From positions 1-64,000 of the forward strand of contig JAFTXD010000100.1 in assembly GCA_017461775.1 (NCBI GenBank): a stretch of DNA of 64,000 bases, in the 5' to 3' direction. Positions 43,835-53,920 of the stretch are shown here, in pieces; positions within the stretch are counted from its first letter, which is position 1; every line of letters starts with the position of its first letter. Made by a program: the position numbers and the translations under genes. This DNA comes from Lachnospiraceae bacterium (GTDB lineage Bacteria; Bacillota; Clostridia; Lachnospirales; Lachnospiraceae). Below the pieces are notes generated by a model, which did not search any database, was not told the DNA's origin, and saw only the letters and a program-made list of their open reading frames with translations.

Positions 43835-45598
43835 TTAATCTGGCACTTCTGCCCAGTCTTGCTCACCATCTACCGAGGGTGGTGTTACCGGAGTTGGTGT
43901 CGGCGTCGGTACTGGTGTCGGTGTTGGCGTCGGCACTGGTGTCGGTGTTGGCGTCGGCACTGGTGTTGGTGTCGGTGTTGGTGTCGGTGTTGGTGTCGGT
44001 GTTGGTGTTGGTGTTGGTGTCGGTGTCGGCTTTGCTGTTTCTACTGGTTTTGGTGTTGCCGGTGTCTGTGGCGCAACAGGTTTTTGCGTTGCCACCGGCT
44101 TTTGCGTTGCTACCGGCTTTGCCGTTGCTGCCGGCTTTTTAGTTGCTTCTGGCTTTGCCGTTGCCGCCGGTTTCTTGGTGGGCGCAGGGGTTGTCTGCGC
44201 CTGCACCGTACCCGTAATACTCCCTGCGCTTCGGATGGATACATCACTTACCTCTTCCTCTTGCTGCTCCGCCTCTGCCTTAGCAATAGCTGCGGCAATA
44301 GCCAAATCCTTTAAGCTTGCCATGGGATCCGCTTTCACATATTCGTCCACACTGCCCATATTGTACCAGCTTACGCCGTCAAAAATCTGAATCTGTCCAT
44401 CGTATACACGTACCTTAAGTTGTTCGCCACTAACCGAAGGATTTTGCTGAAGAATACCCGCAGTAGAGTCCTGCTCCTCTTCTACCGGTTCATAGGTCAC
44501 AAAGGACGGTACCTGAGGTACATTAAATACGGACACATTAAAGCTAAGTTGCTCCGCCGTCAGCCCGTTTTCTCCGTTCACAAAGAGGCACCTCTTGCCA
44601 TCCGTGCCCTTTGCATAAATAATGGGATTATCACTACCTTCTCCGGCAGTACGTTTTACTTTATCCGCATTACTCTGGTCAATGGTGGTAAAGCCGTTTT
44701 CATCAAAGCTACCATTGTATACCAGTTTTTTTACATTCTCTCTGGAGGCCCACAGAGTGAAAATATCACTCCTGTCGCTTCCCCAGCGCACCTCAATGGT
44801 ATAATCTCCGGTGTATTTATTATCTGTAAAGGTTCCGGTCTCGTGCATGATATCGCCGGTGTTCTTATCCACCAGCCAGCTTTCAAAGGCACCATTATAT
44901 GCACCATCAATACACTGGGAATCCACTCGCTGTACAGTGGAGCCTTCCATACGGATAACTGTAACATCTGCCCCGATTTCTCTGCTGATTAAGGTATATT
45001 TTCTTCCGCTTTCCCGCTTTCCTACCTGCACATAGTACAGAGCATCTCCCTGCTTGTGATAGTAGCTTCTGCTCGTCAGTGCTGCCCCCGGAAGCATAAC
45101 CTCATACCAGTCCTCGGCGAGAAGCATTCCTACCACTTCATCTTCAAATTCCGGTATCTCAAAATTGCTTGCAAGCTGGGTCATTTTCTCCTGTATCTGC
45201 TCACTTTCTTCTGCGGAATTCACTGTCACGTCCAAAAGGAGAGCCTTCGTTTCCTCATCACCATAGAGAAGAAGCGCAGTTTCCAGCATGTCACGTCCCT
45301 TTTTCACTCGCCCCTGCTTGATATACTCCTGCCCAAGACTACACAAATCCTTTACCTCAAAATCTCCACTGGAATATTTCAGCTCCAGCTCCTGCACAGC
45401 AGACAGAACCACTTCTACCGGCATATGTGTCTCTATGGGTTCCGCCGTAGGCATTTCTGCCGGTACATCCCCTTCCAAAGGCTGTGACTCTGTTCCTGCA
45501 TATACAAATTCATCCCTTACGTTCACGTCACCGCAGCCGGCAAGTAAAGATACCAATAATGCACTTGTAATACATAATATACTTGTTTTTTTCTTCAT
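43835..45598 (-). CDS. Lipoprotein with long Thr-Pro repeat tail
   Basis: 587 residues. A signal peptide ending in LLAGC (lipobox; Cys21) indicates lipid anchoring outside the cell. A helical, TPR-like part, a beta-rich part with Gly-Thr-Phe repeats resembling MORN-like or toast-rack modules, and an Ala-Lys-Pro linker follow. The C-terminus is a run of about 30 Thr-Pro pairs with Val-Pro interruptions, ending in an acidic tip. A tail of this kind can span the wall. No family assigned. The start at 45598 follows GGAG. Confidence 0.65.
   Translation of the reverse strand: MKKKTSILCITSALLVSLLAGCGDVNVRDEFVYAGTESQPLEGDVPAEMPTAEPIETHMPVEVVLSAVQELELKYSSGDFEVKDLCSLGQEYIKQGRVKKGRDMLETALLLYGDEETKALLLDVTVNSAEESEQIQEKMTQLASNFEIPEFEDEVVGMLLAEDWYEVMLPGAALTSRSYYHKQGDALYYVQVGKRESGRKYTLISREIGADVTVIRMEGSTVQRVDSQCIDGAYNGAFESWLVDKNTGDIMHETGTFTDNKYTGDYTIEVRWGSDRSDIFTLWASRENVKKLVYNGSFDENGFTTIDQSNADKVKRTAGEGSDNPIIYAKGTDGKRCLFVNGENGLTAEQLSFNVSVFNVPQVPSFVTYEPVEEEQDSTAGILQQNPSVSGEQLKVRVYDGQIQIFDGVSWYNMGSVDEYVKADPMASLKDLAIAAAIAKAEAEQQEEEVSDVSIRSAGSITGTVQAQTTPAPTKKPAATAKPEATKKPAATAKPVATQKPVATQKPVAPQTPATPKPVETAKPTPTPTPTPTPTPTPTPTPTPTPVPTPTPTPVPTPTPTPVPTPTPTPVTPPSVDGEQDWAEVPD
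43888..44032. repeat. Hexanucleotide-like repeat encoding Thr-Pro
   Basis: A degenerate GGTGTC/GGTGTT/GGCGTC array on the plus strand, i.e. Thr-Pro codons on the minus strand. Units are multiples of three, so copy-number change would alter length without shifting frame. The strand-opposite reading is low-complexity and not a gene. Confidence 0.8.
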
Positions 45599-45655
45599 AA
45601 TCTCCAATCCATTCCACATCTATAGAATCCGCATTCATCACTAAGTTGCCAGCTA

Positions 45656-47893
45656 CTACGATTCATCTGTAGAATCCTGATTTACACTTTCCTGTTCTGA
45701 CGGCTGTTCCACGTTTTCCTGTGCTTCACTCTCCTGCTGCTGTTTTTCCAGCTCTGCTGCATCTCCGTCCGCAATCAGTTGTTTTAAAAACAGCTGCTGG
45801 GCACTACCTTCCTGCAGATTTCCCGCCTCCAAAAGACGTTGTGCAAGATAATAAATATGCCGAATCTGAATAGGACCATACAGCGTTATTTCTTCCCCAG
45901 CATTCTCTAACGTCATATAACTACGAAATGCATAAGAAGTCTTATAATAGCTGGCCGGAATTCCTACCAAAACCGTGGTAAAAAATGTCCGTCCATCTTC
46001 TGTTTGAAAAACATTATCTGTCAATGTTCCATCAGAATTCAGAATGTATGCGGCATTTTCTGCTGTTTTCTCAGATTCTTTGGTCATAGGGTAAGTTGGA
46101 TAATTCGATGCAGTCATAAGAAGATTTCCATACTCCTTCAATCGATATCCCAATACCCCTTCCGTGGAAAGCAATGTTTCTTTGAGTGCCGTTGGTACAC
46201 TGGCTTTCATACGCATACCCGATTTTCCTGTGATTCGAATAGAAAAACCTTCATATAAGAGGGCATCCGTAAATTCCTCCGCAAGAGTTGCCTTATAATA
46301 GGTACCCTTCTTATCCTGCGTATAATCCAACATCCACACCTTCATACCGGTGGGAACACCTTTTTCATTATAGCTGTACAGCACCGCAGCCTTACCATCT
46401 GCATGTCCGATCTCTGCAATGAACTGTCCATTTCTCTTCTCTGCCGGATACTCCACACCGTCCACATGAATCACTGCTTCACTGTAGCCCTCCGGGATTT
46501 CCAGCGCCACTCTGGTGGCGGAAGTGGTCAGCTCACAGGCGGTCTCCGGCATATTCTCGTATACCGGGATTTTAAATACAAAGGCATTGTTCAGGGAATT
46601 GGAGCCATTGTACAGCTTGTAGGTACTTCTTCCCTCACTAGTAGGTGCCATGATATTCTGCATGTACTGGTGGGTGAACAGCGCATAATGAGAGCCAATC
46701 ACATTGTACTTTTGCAGATATAAGGTATCCTGTCCTTTACCGATATAATTCTGGGCAAGTAACTTGGCACCACCCCAGATAGAAAAGTATCCATCGTGCC
46801 AGTCCTGCTGCTTGGCATAGGTCAGTCCATTCACATAGATTTCTTCATTAGTCTTACCGGAAGCCTTCACATTAAAGAAATTATAATATCCCTCAAAGCC
46901 GGGATAGGTTCCGGATATAAGGGGAGAATTTCCCTTTCCCTGTTCCTGGTAAATACGCGCTGCTAAATGGAAGGGACTTACATTCACCGCGTTGGCTCCG
47001 ATAGCCCAGATTCCCAGGGAATAGGTAATCGTATTCTCCGGCATCAACACACCATTTCCCATAAAGGTAGTATCCAGGAAAATATCCAACGCTTCCTGTG
47101 TATGGTAGGAAGCATTATAGGTAAGCTGCTCAAACTGGAATATCCTCTCCTCCGTCAAACCATTTCGAGGGTCCATGTAATATTCCAAAGCCTCTTCGGA
47201 GGCAAATCCCCAACCCGGGCTATGTACATTGTCATACATATGCCCGCCCTGAGAGGTAGCAATCAAGCTTCGCTCTCCCTTCAGCTCCTCGCCAATTACA
47301 TAGTCCCAGTCGAGGGCCGTGTTCTGAGGAACAAAAATCCACTTGGGATACTTCTCCTTCAGCGCCCTAAGGTAAGGCTGATAGCTTTCCGGGAACTGCT
47401 CCACATCTGAATAATCAATGGCAGTCTCCTCCGTCAAAAGCATCATCTCATACATCGCCGGATTGGTTCCAAAATTTATCTCCCACTGGAGAAAATCTTC
47501 ATCGGAAATGGCCAGATGGGCACGATTAATGTAACCGATATACTCTGCACCGTTCTGCCATGCGCTCACCTGATACCAGGTATCAAAGCCTGCCTGGTAC
47601 TCCGCAGATTCCGTCATGGTCACATCCTGAATATATACCGTAGTTCCGCTTCCCAGCGTAAGCAAAAGCTCTCCCTGTTGCCCCGGCTGGTTATACAGGG
47701 GATATTGCTCCGCCTTATACACCACCGCCATAATTGGATCGCCAGAAAGCTCTGCCTGAAGCTCTGCGGCAGCAGCATCCAGCCACTGCTGATGCTCCGG
47801 AGAAAGCGCCTTCGCACTCATAGAATTCTTTGCTCCCATTATCAGACTGCCTGCTAAAAAGGCACCTGCAATCAGTAGTAAAAATTTCTTCAT
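45656..47893 (-). CDS. Secreted glucosaminidase-like wall hydrolase with SH3 domain
   Basis: 745 residues. A signal peptide (1-28), an SH3b-like module (about 55-125), then a catalytic GH73/LytD-like region with SPGWGFASEEALEYYMDPRNG, a distinctive motif of wall N-acetylglucosaminidases, and Glu residues in EALDIFL. Beta-rich modules follow and the C-terminus is Gln/Glu-rich. It likely cleaves peptidoglycan at GlcNAc. It sits between the lipoprotein gene and a GT2 gene, in the same run as the polymer genes, so wall turnover may be coordinated with polymer insertion. An AAAGGA site precedes the start. Confidence 0.75.
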   Translation of the reverse strand: MKKFLLLIAGAFLAGSLIMGAKNSMSAKALSPEHQQWLDAAAAELQAELSGDPIMAVVYKAEQYPLYNQPGQQGELLLTLGSGTTVYIQDVTMTESAEYQAGFDTWYQVSAWQNGAEYIGYINRAHLAISDEDFLQWEINFGTNPAMYEMMLLTEETAIDYSDVEQFPESYQPYLRALKEKYPKWIFVPQNTALDWDYVIGEELKGERSLIATSQGGHMYDNVHSPGWGFASEEALEYYMDPRNGLTEERIFQFEQLTYNASYHTQEALDIFLDTTFMGNGVLMPENTITYSLGIWAIGANAVNVSPFHLAARIYQEQGKGNSPLISGTYPGFEGYYNFFNVKASGKTNEEIYVNGLTYAKQQDWHDGYFSIWGGAKLLAQNYIGKGQDTLYLQKYNVIGSHYALFTHQYMQNIMAPTSEGRSTYKLYNGSNSLNNAFVFKIPVYENMPETACELTTSATRVALEIPEGYSEAVIHVDGVEYPAEKRNGQFIAEIGHADGKAAVLYSYNEKGVPTGMKVWMLDYTQDKKGTYYKATLAEEFTDALLYEGFSIRITGKSGMRMKASVPTALKETLLSTEGVLGYRLKEYGNLLMTASNYPTYPMTKESEKTAENAAYILNSDGTLTDNVFQTEDGRTFFTTVLVGIPASYYKTSYAFRSYMTLENAGEEITLYGPIQIRHIYYLAQRLLEAGNLQEGSAQQLFLKQLIADGDAAELEKQQQESEAQENVEQPSEQESVNQDSTDES

Positions 47894-47911
47894 TTAGTGT
47901 TCCTTTCTGTT

Positions 47912-48649
47912 TTATCCCAAAATCATCTTTGCTGCTTCAATGGCCACACATTCTAAAATGTACAGCCTGCTGTATCCATTCCTCCGGTAACAATATCTGT
48001 ACCGGTCTTTTATCCTCTTTCGTGCCGCCCGAAGGCTTTTCTCATTGCTAGCACCTCCCATATAAAAGTTCGCCAGCACCTTGTCCACCGTAACAATTCT
48101 GCGCTTTTGTCTGCGCATCCTTAAATAAAAGCCATAATCATCATGAATCCCCAGCCTGGGAAAAGGGTTCTCCTTTTGCACCTGCGCCTTTACAAAGGTG
48201 GTGGGATGATTCCAGTCCCGGGAGGTCTGAAAACGCCTCTGTCTGGCTCTTTTTATAAAGCTGCCTCCATCCGTTTTGTGCATACGGATATGGCCAAACA
48301 TCAGCTCGCACCCCGTCTCTTCAAAAGTCCTCCTTGCCGTTTCCACAGCAATCTCCTCATAGGTATCTCCGCTGTTTAATATGCCGATAATCTCTCCTGT
48401 CGCTTCCCGGATCCCCTTATTCATGGCATCGTAAATTCCCTCATCGGGCTGGGAGATAATCCGATAAGAAATTCCGGCGTCCTCCATAGCCCTGCGGTAC
48501 CCCTCTGCCATCTGCACCGTACCATCCTCGCTGGCACCGTCGATGATTAGGTATTCCATATGTTTATCGGTCTGTTTCAGCACCGACTCAATAGTTCGTG
48601 CAATACAATCCCTGCTGTTATAGCAGATGGTTATTACTGATACCTGCAC
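47912..48649 (-). CDS. GT2 family glycosyltransferase (WcaA-like)
   Basis: 245 residues, a compact GT-A domain: SVITICYNSRDCI, IDGASEDGT and LNSGDTY in the DxD position (Asn-Ser-Gly-Asp variant, common in this subfamily). The start is GTG at 48649 after GAGGAGG, overlapping the epimerase gene by 16 bases. It likely adds the second sugar after the initiating transferase two genes upstream. Confidence 0.82.
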   Translation of the reverse strand: MQVSVITICYNSRDCIARTIESVLKQTDKHMEYLIIDGASEDGTVQMAEGYRRAMEDAGISYRIISQPDEGIYDAMNKGIREATGEIIGILNSGDTYEEIAVETARRTFEETGCELMFGHIRMHKTDGGSFIKRARQRRFQTSRDWNHPTTFVKAQVQKENPFPRLGIHDDYGFYLRMRRQKRRIVTVDKVLANFYMGGASNEKSLRAARKRIKDRYRYCYRRNGYSRLYILECVAIEAAKMILG

Positions 48650-49545
48650 CTTTCCTCCTCCGTTTTGCGTATGCTTTCTCCCAGAGAATACACCCGGTAA
48701 TCCGCTCCGATTTCACTCATAGCCATATCATAGCTAAGACTCCCAAATGCTTTATTTGCCAGCCTTCCTATCCTTCCCGGTACCTTGGATAAAATCCTTA
48801 CCACCGGATTTAACAGTGGCAAAGTCACAACCTTCTTATTCTTAATGGTCGCAATCTGTTCCATCATATGACAGGTCGAGACATATTCCCGATCTTGCGG
48901 AAAAAAGATTCCCTCACGCTCCTGCTCTATCAAAATCCTCACAAACTCGCAGAGATTCCCCACGTACAGCATGCTACGCTCATTGGATAGTGTGGGCAAC
49001 ACCGGTAGTCTTCCCGCAAGCCTTGACAGCAGTGGGTAGTTCCCTCTGCACCCCTTCCCATAGATAAGGGGCGGACGCAGGATGGCTATCTTAAGCCCTT
49101 TTATCCGGGACAGTCCTCTCTCCGCCTGCAATTTGCTGTCCCCATAGAAATTCGCGGGGGCTGGTGAGGTTTCCGCAGTAATGCGCTTTGTCTTCCCCAC
49201 AGGGGCACTCTCCCCATAGACCAGAATGCTGCTCATATAAATAAACTGCTTTACGCCCTCTGCAGCAGCCTTTCTTGCAGTCTCCACCGCCAGGTCACAG
49301 TTTATGCGATAATACTCTTTTTGCGCTTCTTCGGTTGCCCCGGCGGTATCTGCGTGGGCAATGCCCGTCACATGGAAAACCGCATCATAGCCGGTAAAGC
49401 TGACCTTTTTCCAGTCATCTCCCCTTTGGGACAGGGTATCCACCAGATAAAGCACCTCGCCCCGGGCCTCGTTGTAGCTGCACAAGTATTCTTCCACATT
49501 GGTGCCGATATAGCTTCCTGCACCGGTTATCAAGATTCTTTTCAT
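48634..49545 (-). CDS. NAD-dependent sugar epimerase/reductase
   Basis: 303 residues. GAGSYIGTN (8-16) binds NAD(P); the SSILVYG and YGDSK motifs give the Ser-Tyr-Lys catalytic set. The rather short substrate domain resembles WbpV/RmlD-type 4-ketosugar reductases. It lies immediately downstream of the initiating phosphoglycosyltransferase. In many loci such a pair makes and transfers UDP-QuiNAc or UDP-FucNAc; no matching 4,6-dehydratase of the PglF type is in the window. The exact substrate is inference. Confidence 0.72.
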   Translation of the reverse strand: MKRILITGAGSYIGTNVEEYLCSYNEARGEVLYLVDTLSQRGDDWKKVSFTGYDAVFHVTGIAHADTAGATEEAQKEYYRINCDLAVETARKAAAEGVKQFIYMSSILVYGESAPVGKTKRITAETSPAPANFYGDSKLQAERGLSRIKGLKIAILRPPLIYGKGCRGNYPLLSRLAGRLPVLPTLSNERSMLYVGNLCEFVRILIEQEREGIFFPQDREYVSTCHMMEQIATIKNKKVVTLPLLNPVVRILSKVPGRIGRLANKAFGSLSYDMAMSEIGADYRVYSLGESIRKTEEERCRYQ

Positions 49546-49568
49546 TCCTCATTGTCCTTTTGTAAGGT

Positions 49569-50135
49569 CTATGACTTCTTGCGAAACACGTGGACGAAGG
49601 TTCCAAGACAGCACCGGATATCAATAATTGGTCCCATCTCTTTCACATATTCTCCATCCAAAGCGGCCTTCTTTTTCACCGTCAAATCATCACGTCCATT
49701 GATTTGTGCCCAGCCGGTCAGTCCCGGACGAATATCATTGGCACCGTATTTATCCCGCTCCTCAATCAAATCAAATTGATTCCAAAGCGCAGGTCTTGGC
49801 CCCACCAGAGCCATATCTCCTTTGATAATATTAAGGAGCTGGGGAATCTCATCCAGACTGGTATTACGCAGAAATCTTCCCACTCCGGTTATGTACCGCT
49901 CCGGGTTCTCCAGCAAATGGGTGGCCAGCTCCCCGGGGGCATCCGTGCGCATGGTGCGGAACTTTATAATCATAAAATGCTTTTTATGAATTCCCACTCT
50001 TTTCTGCAGAAAAAACACAGGGCCGGGGGAATCCAGCTTTATGATTATCATGATTACCAGAAAGACCGGCAGCAGCACCAGAAATCCCAGCAGTGCCAGC
50101 ACAAAATCCGTCCCTCTCTTCAAGCTATTGTACAT
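49569..50135 (-). CDS. Initiating phosphoglycosyltransferase (WcaJ/PglC type)
   Basis: 188 residues, one N-terminal membrane re-entrant helix and the small bacterial sugar transferase domain. Family motifs include KRGTDF, FFLQKRVG, KFRTM, SLDEIPQLLNI, GPRPAL and RPGLTGWAQINGRD. It transfers a sugar-1-phosphate to undecaprenyl phosphate to begin a repeat unit. Its short length places it with monotopic PglC-like enzymes. The start at 50135 has a perfect GGAGG; upstream in-frame codons overlap the previous gene. Confidence 0.92.
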   Translation of the reverse strand: MYNSLKRGTDFVLALLGFLVLLPVFLVIMIIIKLDSPGPVFFLQKRVGIHKKHFMIIKFRTMRTDAPGELATHLLENPERYITGVGRFLRNTSLDEIPQLLNIIKGDMALVGPRPALWNQFDLIEERDKYGANDIRPGLTGWAQINGRDDLTVKKKAALDGEYVKEMGPIIDIRCCLGTFVHVFRKKS

Positions 50136-50197
50136 AATATTCCTCCATAATTCATCCGCTAAATTCTTCCATATGTCTTCCCTTATGGATGAAATAA

Positions 50198-51799
50198 TCA
50201 ATTCTCCTGCTTATACAAAGCTTCCCCAATTCCCAAAACAAGAAACATGGTGGTGGTGTTCATCGCCTGCTGAAAGCTGAACACATTGTTTACGGTAAAT
50301 GCTAACAGACCTAAGCCACATGCAAAAATCATGGCGTTTTTATCCCGCTGTTTCAAAAATCTTACGATGGCACTGACAATCATGCCGATATAACCCACTG
50401 CGCCTGCAATACCGGTGGTCGCCAGCACAGAAAGCCACTCACAGTGAGCATTGGTAAGGGTCAGGGAATTAAACTGCTTCTTTAAAATAGCCAGCAGCTC
50501 TTCACTGCCCTCCGTATATATGTACATGGCCATGCAGTCCGGTCCTACACCAAACAGCTTGCCTAAAATATCCTGATTTAAAAAGGTAAACACTCCCGCC
50601 CGGAGAGTCGCTCCACGATTACTTGCCCAGCCACCGTCAAAAATAAAGGCTCCCAGCTCTGACAAGGGTCCAATGGAACCGGGCTTTAAGGTATTTAACG
50701 TCAGCAGAAAAATGTATGCCACAAAAAGCAGTACACACAATCCCGCCCCTACGTAACCAATCCGGGTAAAAACTGCTGTCGGATAGGCTTTCTTTTTATT
50801 GAACTTACATAATAAAACATACACCACTACACAAAGAACAAGTAAGGGGATGGGCAAAAGGGTATTGGTCAGCAAATCAATGAGACCATCCTGGAAGGTG
50901 ATTGCCTCCGGGTAACAGGTTCTCACTCCCAGCGTAATCACACAGGCAAGCGCCAAAAGGCTGCACATCAGCCAGAACCGCTCCATATACTCGCTGTTTT
51001 TCATGGCCAGCAGATACAGAACCACCAGCATCACCACCAGCACAAAGATACCACTGGCACTTCCCTGGGTCACTAGGGACCCGAAGCACACCAGAAGCAA
51101 TCCCACAAAAAGGCCCATCTGCACATTCTGTAGCTTGGAAACCATCCAGAAACCGATGATGCCGAAAAATACCGTTACCAGATAACCGCAATACCAGTTC
51201 ATATTGCCAATGGTGGAGATAAACATATAGTTTGCCGCTTCCATCTCAATGGGATACACTCCAAAACGGTTTAAGTATCCCAATCCACATACCACAAAAA
51301 CCACCGGAAAGAGGAGCTTTAGCAGCGTAGTGCCCTTCCAGAATCTGGATACAATCAGGTAGGATGCCACAAAGGTCAGCTGGCTTAAGGCACCCATGTA
51401 CCAGCCGATAGCCCCCTTCCAGGCATCCCCATAGAGCGTAGTCTCCTTATACGGGGAGAACAGATAGGAAAGCAGCACAGCAATCCCATACCAGATAGCA
51501 AACTTATCCGTAATGGACAGCTTTATGGCTATGGGCTTTTTTTCCTTTATTGTGGCCACCAGAAGCCACACACCATACAATATCAGCACCGGCAGGAAAA
51601 ACCAGGCCATTCCGTGAGTAACCTTATCAAAAAACTCATATTTATTGGTCCCGATTCTGGCATAGCCATCGGTATTATAAAAGGGCATAATTACCATGAC
51701 CAGAAAAATGTAAATCCCGGTCAAAAGCCATAATATGCGCTTTAACAAATCTCCGCTTATTTCCAATAATCCTACACTCGTATTTTTCTTTCGTGACAT
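50198..51799 (-). CDS. Wzy/WaaL-like O-antigen polymerase or ligase
   Basis: 533 residues, about 12 membrane segments with a large outer loop (around 385-470). The loop holds GVGPDCMAMY and NAHCEWLSVLATTG; the NAHxExL-type motif is characteristic of the Wzy_C/O-antigen ligase family. It would polymerise repeats or join a chain to an acceptor. It sits between a GT-C-like gene and the initiating transferase. An AAAGGA site precedes the start. Confidence 0.82.
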   Translation of the reverse strand: MSRKKNTSVGLLEISGDLLKRILWLLTGIYIFLVMVIMPFYNTDGYARIGTNKYEFFDKVTHGMAWFFLPVLILYGVWLLVATIKEKKPIAIKLSITDKFAIWYGIAVLLSYLFSPYKETTLYGDAWKGAIGWYMGALSQLTFVASYLIVSRFWKGTTLLKLLFPVVFVVCGLGYLNRFGVYPIEMEAANYMFISTIGNMNWYCGYLVTVFFGIIGFWMVSKLQNVQMGLFVGLLLVCFGSLVTQGSASGIFVLVVMLVVLYLLAMKNSEYMERFWLMCSLLALACVITLGVRTCYPEAITFQDGLIDLLTNTLLPIPLLVLCVVVYVLLCKFNKKKAYPTAVFTRIGYVGAGLCVLLFVAYIFLLTLNTLKPGSIGPLSELGAFIFDGGWASNRGATLRAGVFTFLNQDILGKLFGVGPDCMAMYIYTEGSEELLAILKKQFNSLTLTNAHCEWLSVLATTGIAGAVGYIGMIVSAIVRFLKQRDKNAMIFACGLGLLAFTVNNVFSFQQAMNTTTMFLVLGIGEALYKQEN

Positions 51800-51810
51800 T
51801 TTATGTTCCT

Positions 51811-53808
51811 TTACTTAAAGAATGCCTGTATTTCAAAATATTTTTCCGGGTCAAAGCTTCTTAGCTCCGTCAGCTGCATTCCCATGGACAAATCAAAGGC
51901 CAGCATACAAAGCAGCCCTGCCAGCAAAAACAGGGTAATCCCACCCTGAGCTTTTCCCTCGGCAAGCATTTGCAGCAGCACCACAAATGCCCCCAGAAAA
52001 AGAAGCCAAGAAAAATCCGTCATATAACGTACCAAAATACCCGCCATAGCCGTATCCGCCGCCAGAATCAGCAGGGCCCCGCCCACGCTCAGCCCCCAAA
52101 ACAGCCGGATTTCTTTGTTCTTTATTCTTCCACGAAGGGAGGCATATGCAAAATTTGCACACAGTACAAAATGACTCAAAAGCAGTCCCCCGAAGAAATT
52201 CTCCCGGATGGTCTGCCCCAGATACTCGCTGGTCAGATAGGTTTCTCTCACAAAAGGGAAGCCCGTGGTCAGTACCGGAAGCTGGAATAAATACTGAAAA
52301 ATTCCTTCCCCAATCCGCCCCAGATAAAAGCCTCTGTGGGTCATATCGTTAGTAGTAATATTGTAGCTTGCCCCGAAATCAAAGGGCGAGCCAAAACGAG
52401 CCCCATTGTATATCATCAAAAGCACTGCCACCACCCCATAGGGAATGACAACTGCCAAAAACCGTTTTACTTTTTTACTCCCCCGGTTCTTCTGAAAGAA
52501 AAATCCGCCCAGCAAGGGAAAAAACAAAAAGGAGCCAACTAAAAACTGTGGTCTGCACCCCGCTGTCAGTGCCAGACAAAGTGCACCTGCTGCCACATAC
52601 ATCGTGCAGCATCGCTCCTCCCAATCACGGGATGCCTTAAGCCAGAATCCCACTCCCCAAAAAGAGAACGCAAGAGCCAGCACAATGGGCAGGGTATAAA
52701 AATCCGGGCGCATGGATAACGTCACCAGACCGGTTCCATTGGCAAGCAATAGGGCAAACAACAGATAGTGCCCAAAGGAGGTACGGGGAAACCAACGCTT
52801 TATCAGCTGATACATCAGATAAAAGGCACCTGTAAGAATCGCCGTCATACTGATAGCAATACCTATCCAAGTAGGGAACGCTTCTCCTGTCAACACCAAA
52901 TGGGGCAGGTAAAACAGAAGCACCGGCACAACACCAAAATACACATAATACTTTCCCTCAAAAAAGGTCGTATCCCAATGCTCGCTGACACCATTGTCCC
53001 GGCGCAGCTGTATGTCATAGGGGTTTTCCAGGTTGGAAAGTGCCTCTACATCCGAATAATCCAGCCAGGTTCGTCCTTGCAAAAGGCTCTCCGCCAGGCG
53101 ATGGTACTGATAATGATGATCCCAGCGTGGACTTTCACAAAATGCAGGATTTATGGTCACCAATAAAAGCATAAGGATAAAGTTCCCAAATAGAATACCT
53201 GTCACCACATATCGCTGTTTTTTCTCCCACAGCTTCAGTGGCAGCTTATGCAGGCTGCTGCCCGGCTTTAAGGCAAAAATCATCGTTAACATCAAAGCCA
53301 TGATTCCCACACGAAGGGGGCGAATCTGAAAAGGTACCGTTGCATTTAACTCCAAGGCAGCCACCTCAAGATACTGTCCCTTGGAAACGGAGAATTTCAC
53401 TTTCAGCTTTTCCACTTCCCCATAGGGATGCAGGCGGTGATAGGATAATTCCTCCACCTCTCCGTAGGAGGTCACCGTTCCCTGATGATAATAGGAATAA
53501 TGCCCCTCATCTGCCAGATACAAATCCATGGTCAGCGGCTGGAAATCCCCGGCAGAATCATATCTGCGGATGTCCAGTCTAATATAATCCAGAGCATGAT
53601 TTATCTCCGGAATTTCCAGGGACGCTTTTTCCTCGTCCACTACCAGATATCTTCCGTCCTCACAAAGCTCCAGACCCGTACCCGGTATATAACCGGGACT
53701 ATATCCCTTTTCAGCATAACTGGAAAAAGCATCATAGTTGAAAACTATCAGCTCCAAAACCGCCACAATTATGAAAATTTTCGCCAGAATCTTACATTTC
53801 ATTCCCAT
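51811..53808 (-). CDS. Large GT-C-like membrane protein
   Basis: 665 residues. One membrane helix, then a beta-rich outer domain of about 130 residues, then about 11 further membrane segments. The outer loop after the second helix reads SPRWDHHYQYHRLAESLL, an acidic-histidine motif like those of GT-C enzymes. No family name is certain. It is the first gene of the minus run to 42571 and is followed by the Wzy-like gene. Start ATG 53808; ATG 53802 is also possible. Confidence 0.6.
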   Translation of the reverse strand: MGMKCKILAKIFIIVAVLELIVFNYDAFSSYAEKGYSPGYIPGTGLELCEDGRYLVVDEEKASLEIPEINHALDYIRLDIRRYDSAGDFQPLTMDLYLADEGHYSYYHQGTVTSYGEVEELSYHRLHPYGEVEKLKVKFSVSKGQYLEVAALELNATVPFQIRPLRVGIMALMLTMIFALKPGSSLHKLPLKLWEKKQRYVVTGILFGNFILMLLLVTINPAFCESPRWDHHYQYHRLAESLLQGRTWLDYSDVEALSNLENPYDIQLRRDNGVSEHWDTTFFEGKYYVYFGVVPVLLFYLPHLVLTGEAFPTWIGIAISMTAILTGAFYLMYQLIKRWFPRTSFGHYLLFALLLANGTGLVTLSMRPDFYTLPIVLALAFSFWGVGFWLKASRDWEERCCTMYVAAGALCLALTAGCRPQFLVGSFLFFPLLGGFFFQKNRGSKKVKRFLAVVIPYGVVAVLLMIYNGARFGSPFDFGASYNITTNDMTHRGFYLGRIGEGIFQYLFQLPVLTTGFPFVRETYLTSEYLGQTIRENFFGGLLLSHFVLCANFAYASLRGRIKNKEIRLFWGLSVGGALLILAADTAMAGILVRYMTDFSWLLFLGAFVVLLQMLAEGKAQGGITLFLLAGLLCMLAFDLSMGMQLTELRSFDPEKYFEIQAFFK

Positions 53809-53842
53809 TTGGGCAGACTCCCACTTCTACATACTTACTTTT

Positions 53843-53871
53843 ATGATACCACATTTTACATCAGAATAACA
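53843..53871 (-). promoter_or_regulatory. Possible promoter of the 53808-42571 operon
   Basis: TATCAT (complement of 53843-53848) with a weak -35 at 17 bases (TGTTAT, complement of 53866-53871). It follows the manC terminator, so a promoter is needed here. Confidence 0.4.
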
Positions 53872-53886
53872 GTAGTGTATATACAA

Positions 53887-53920
53887 AAGAAAACACCACC
53901 GGCTAAAATTGCCAATGGTG
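53887..53920 (-). terminator. manC terminator overlapping its last codons
   Basis: Arms 53894-53903 and 53911-53920 form a stem with two G-T pairs, followed on the minus strand by TTTTCTTTT. The stem includes the manC stop codon. Confidence 0.8.

Noticed and set aside
43859..44314. A long plus-strand open frame rich in Trp, Cys and Arg
   Set aside because: It is the antisense of the Thr-Pro repeat of the lipoprotein gene and is low-complexity with no ribosome site.
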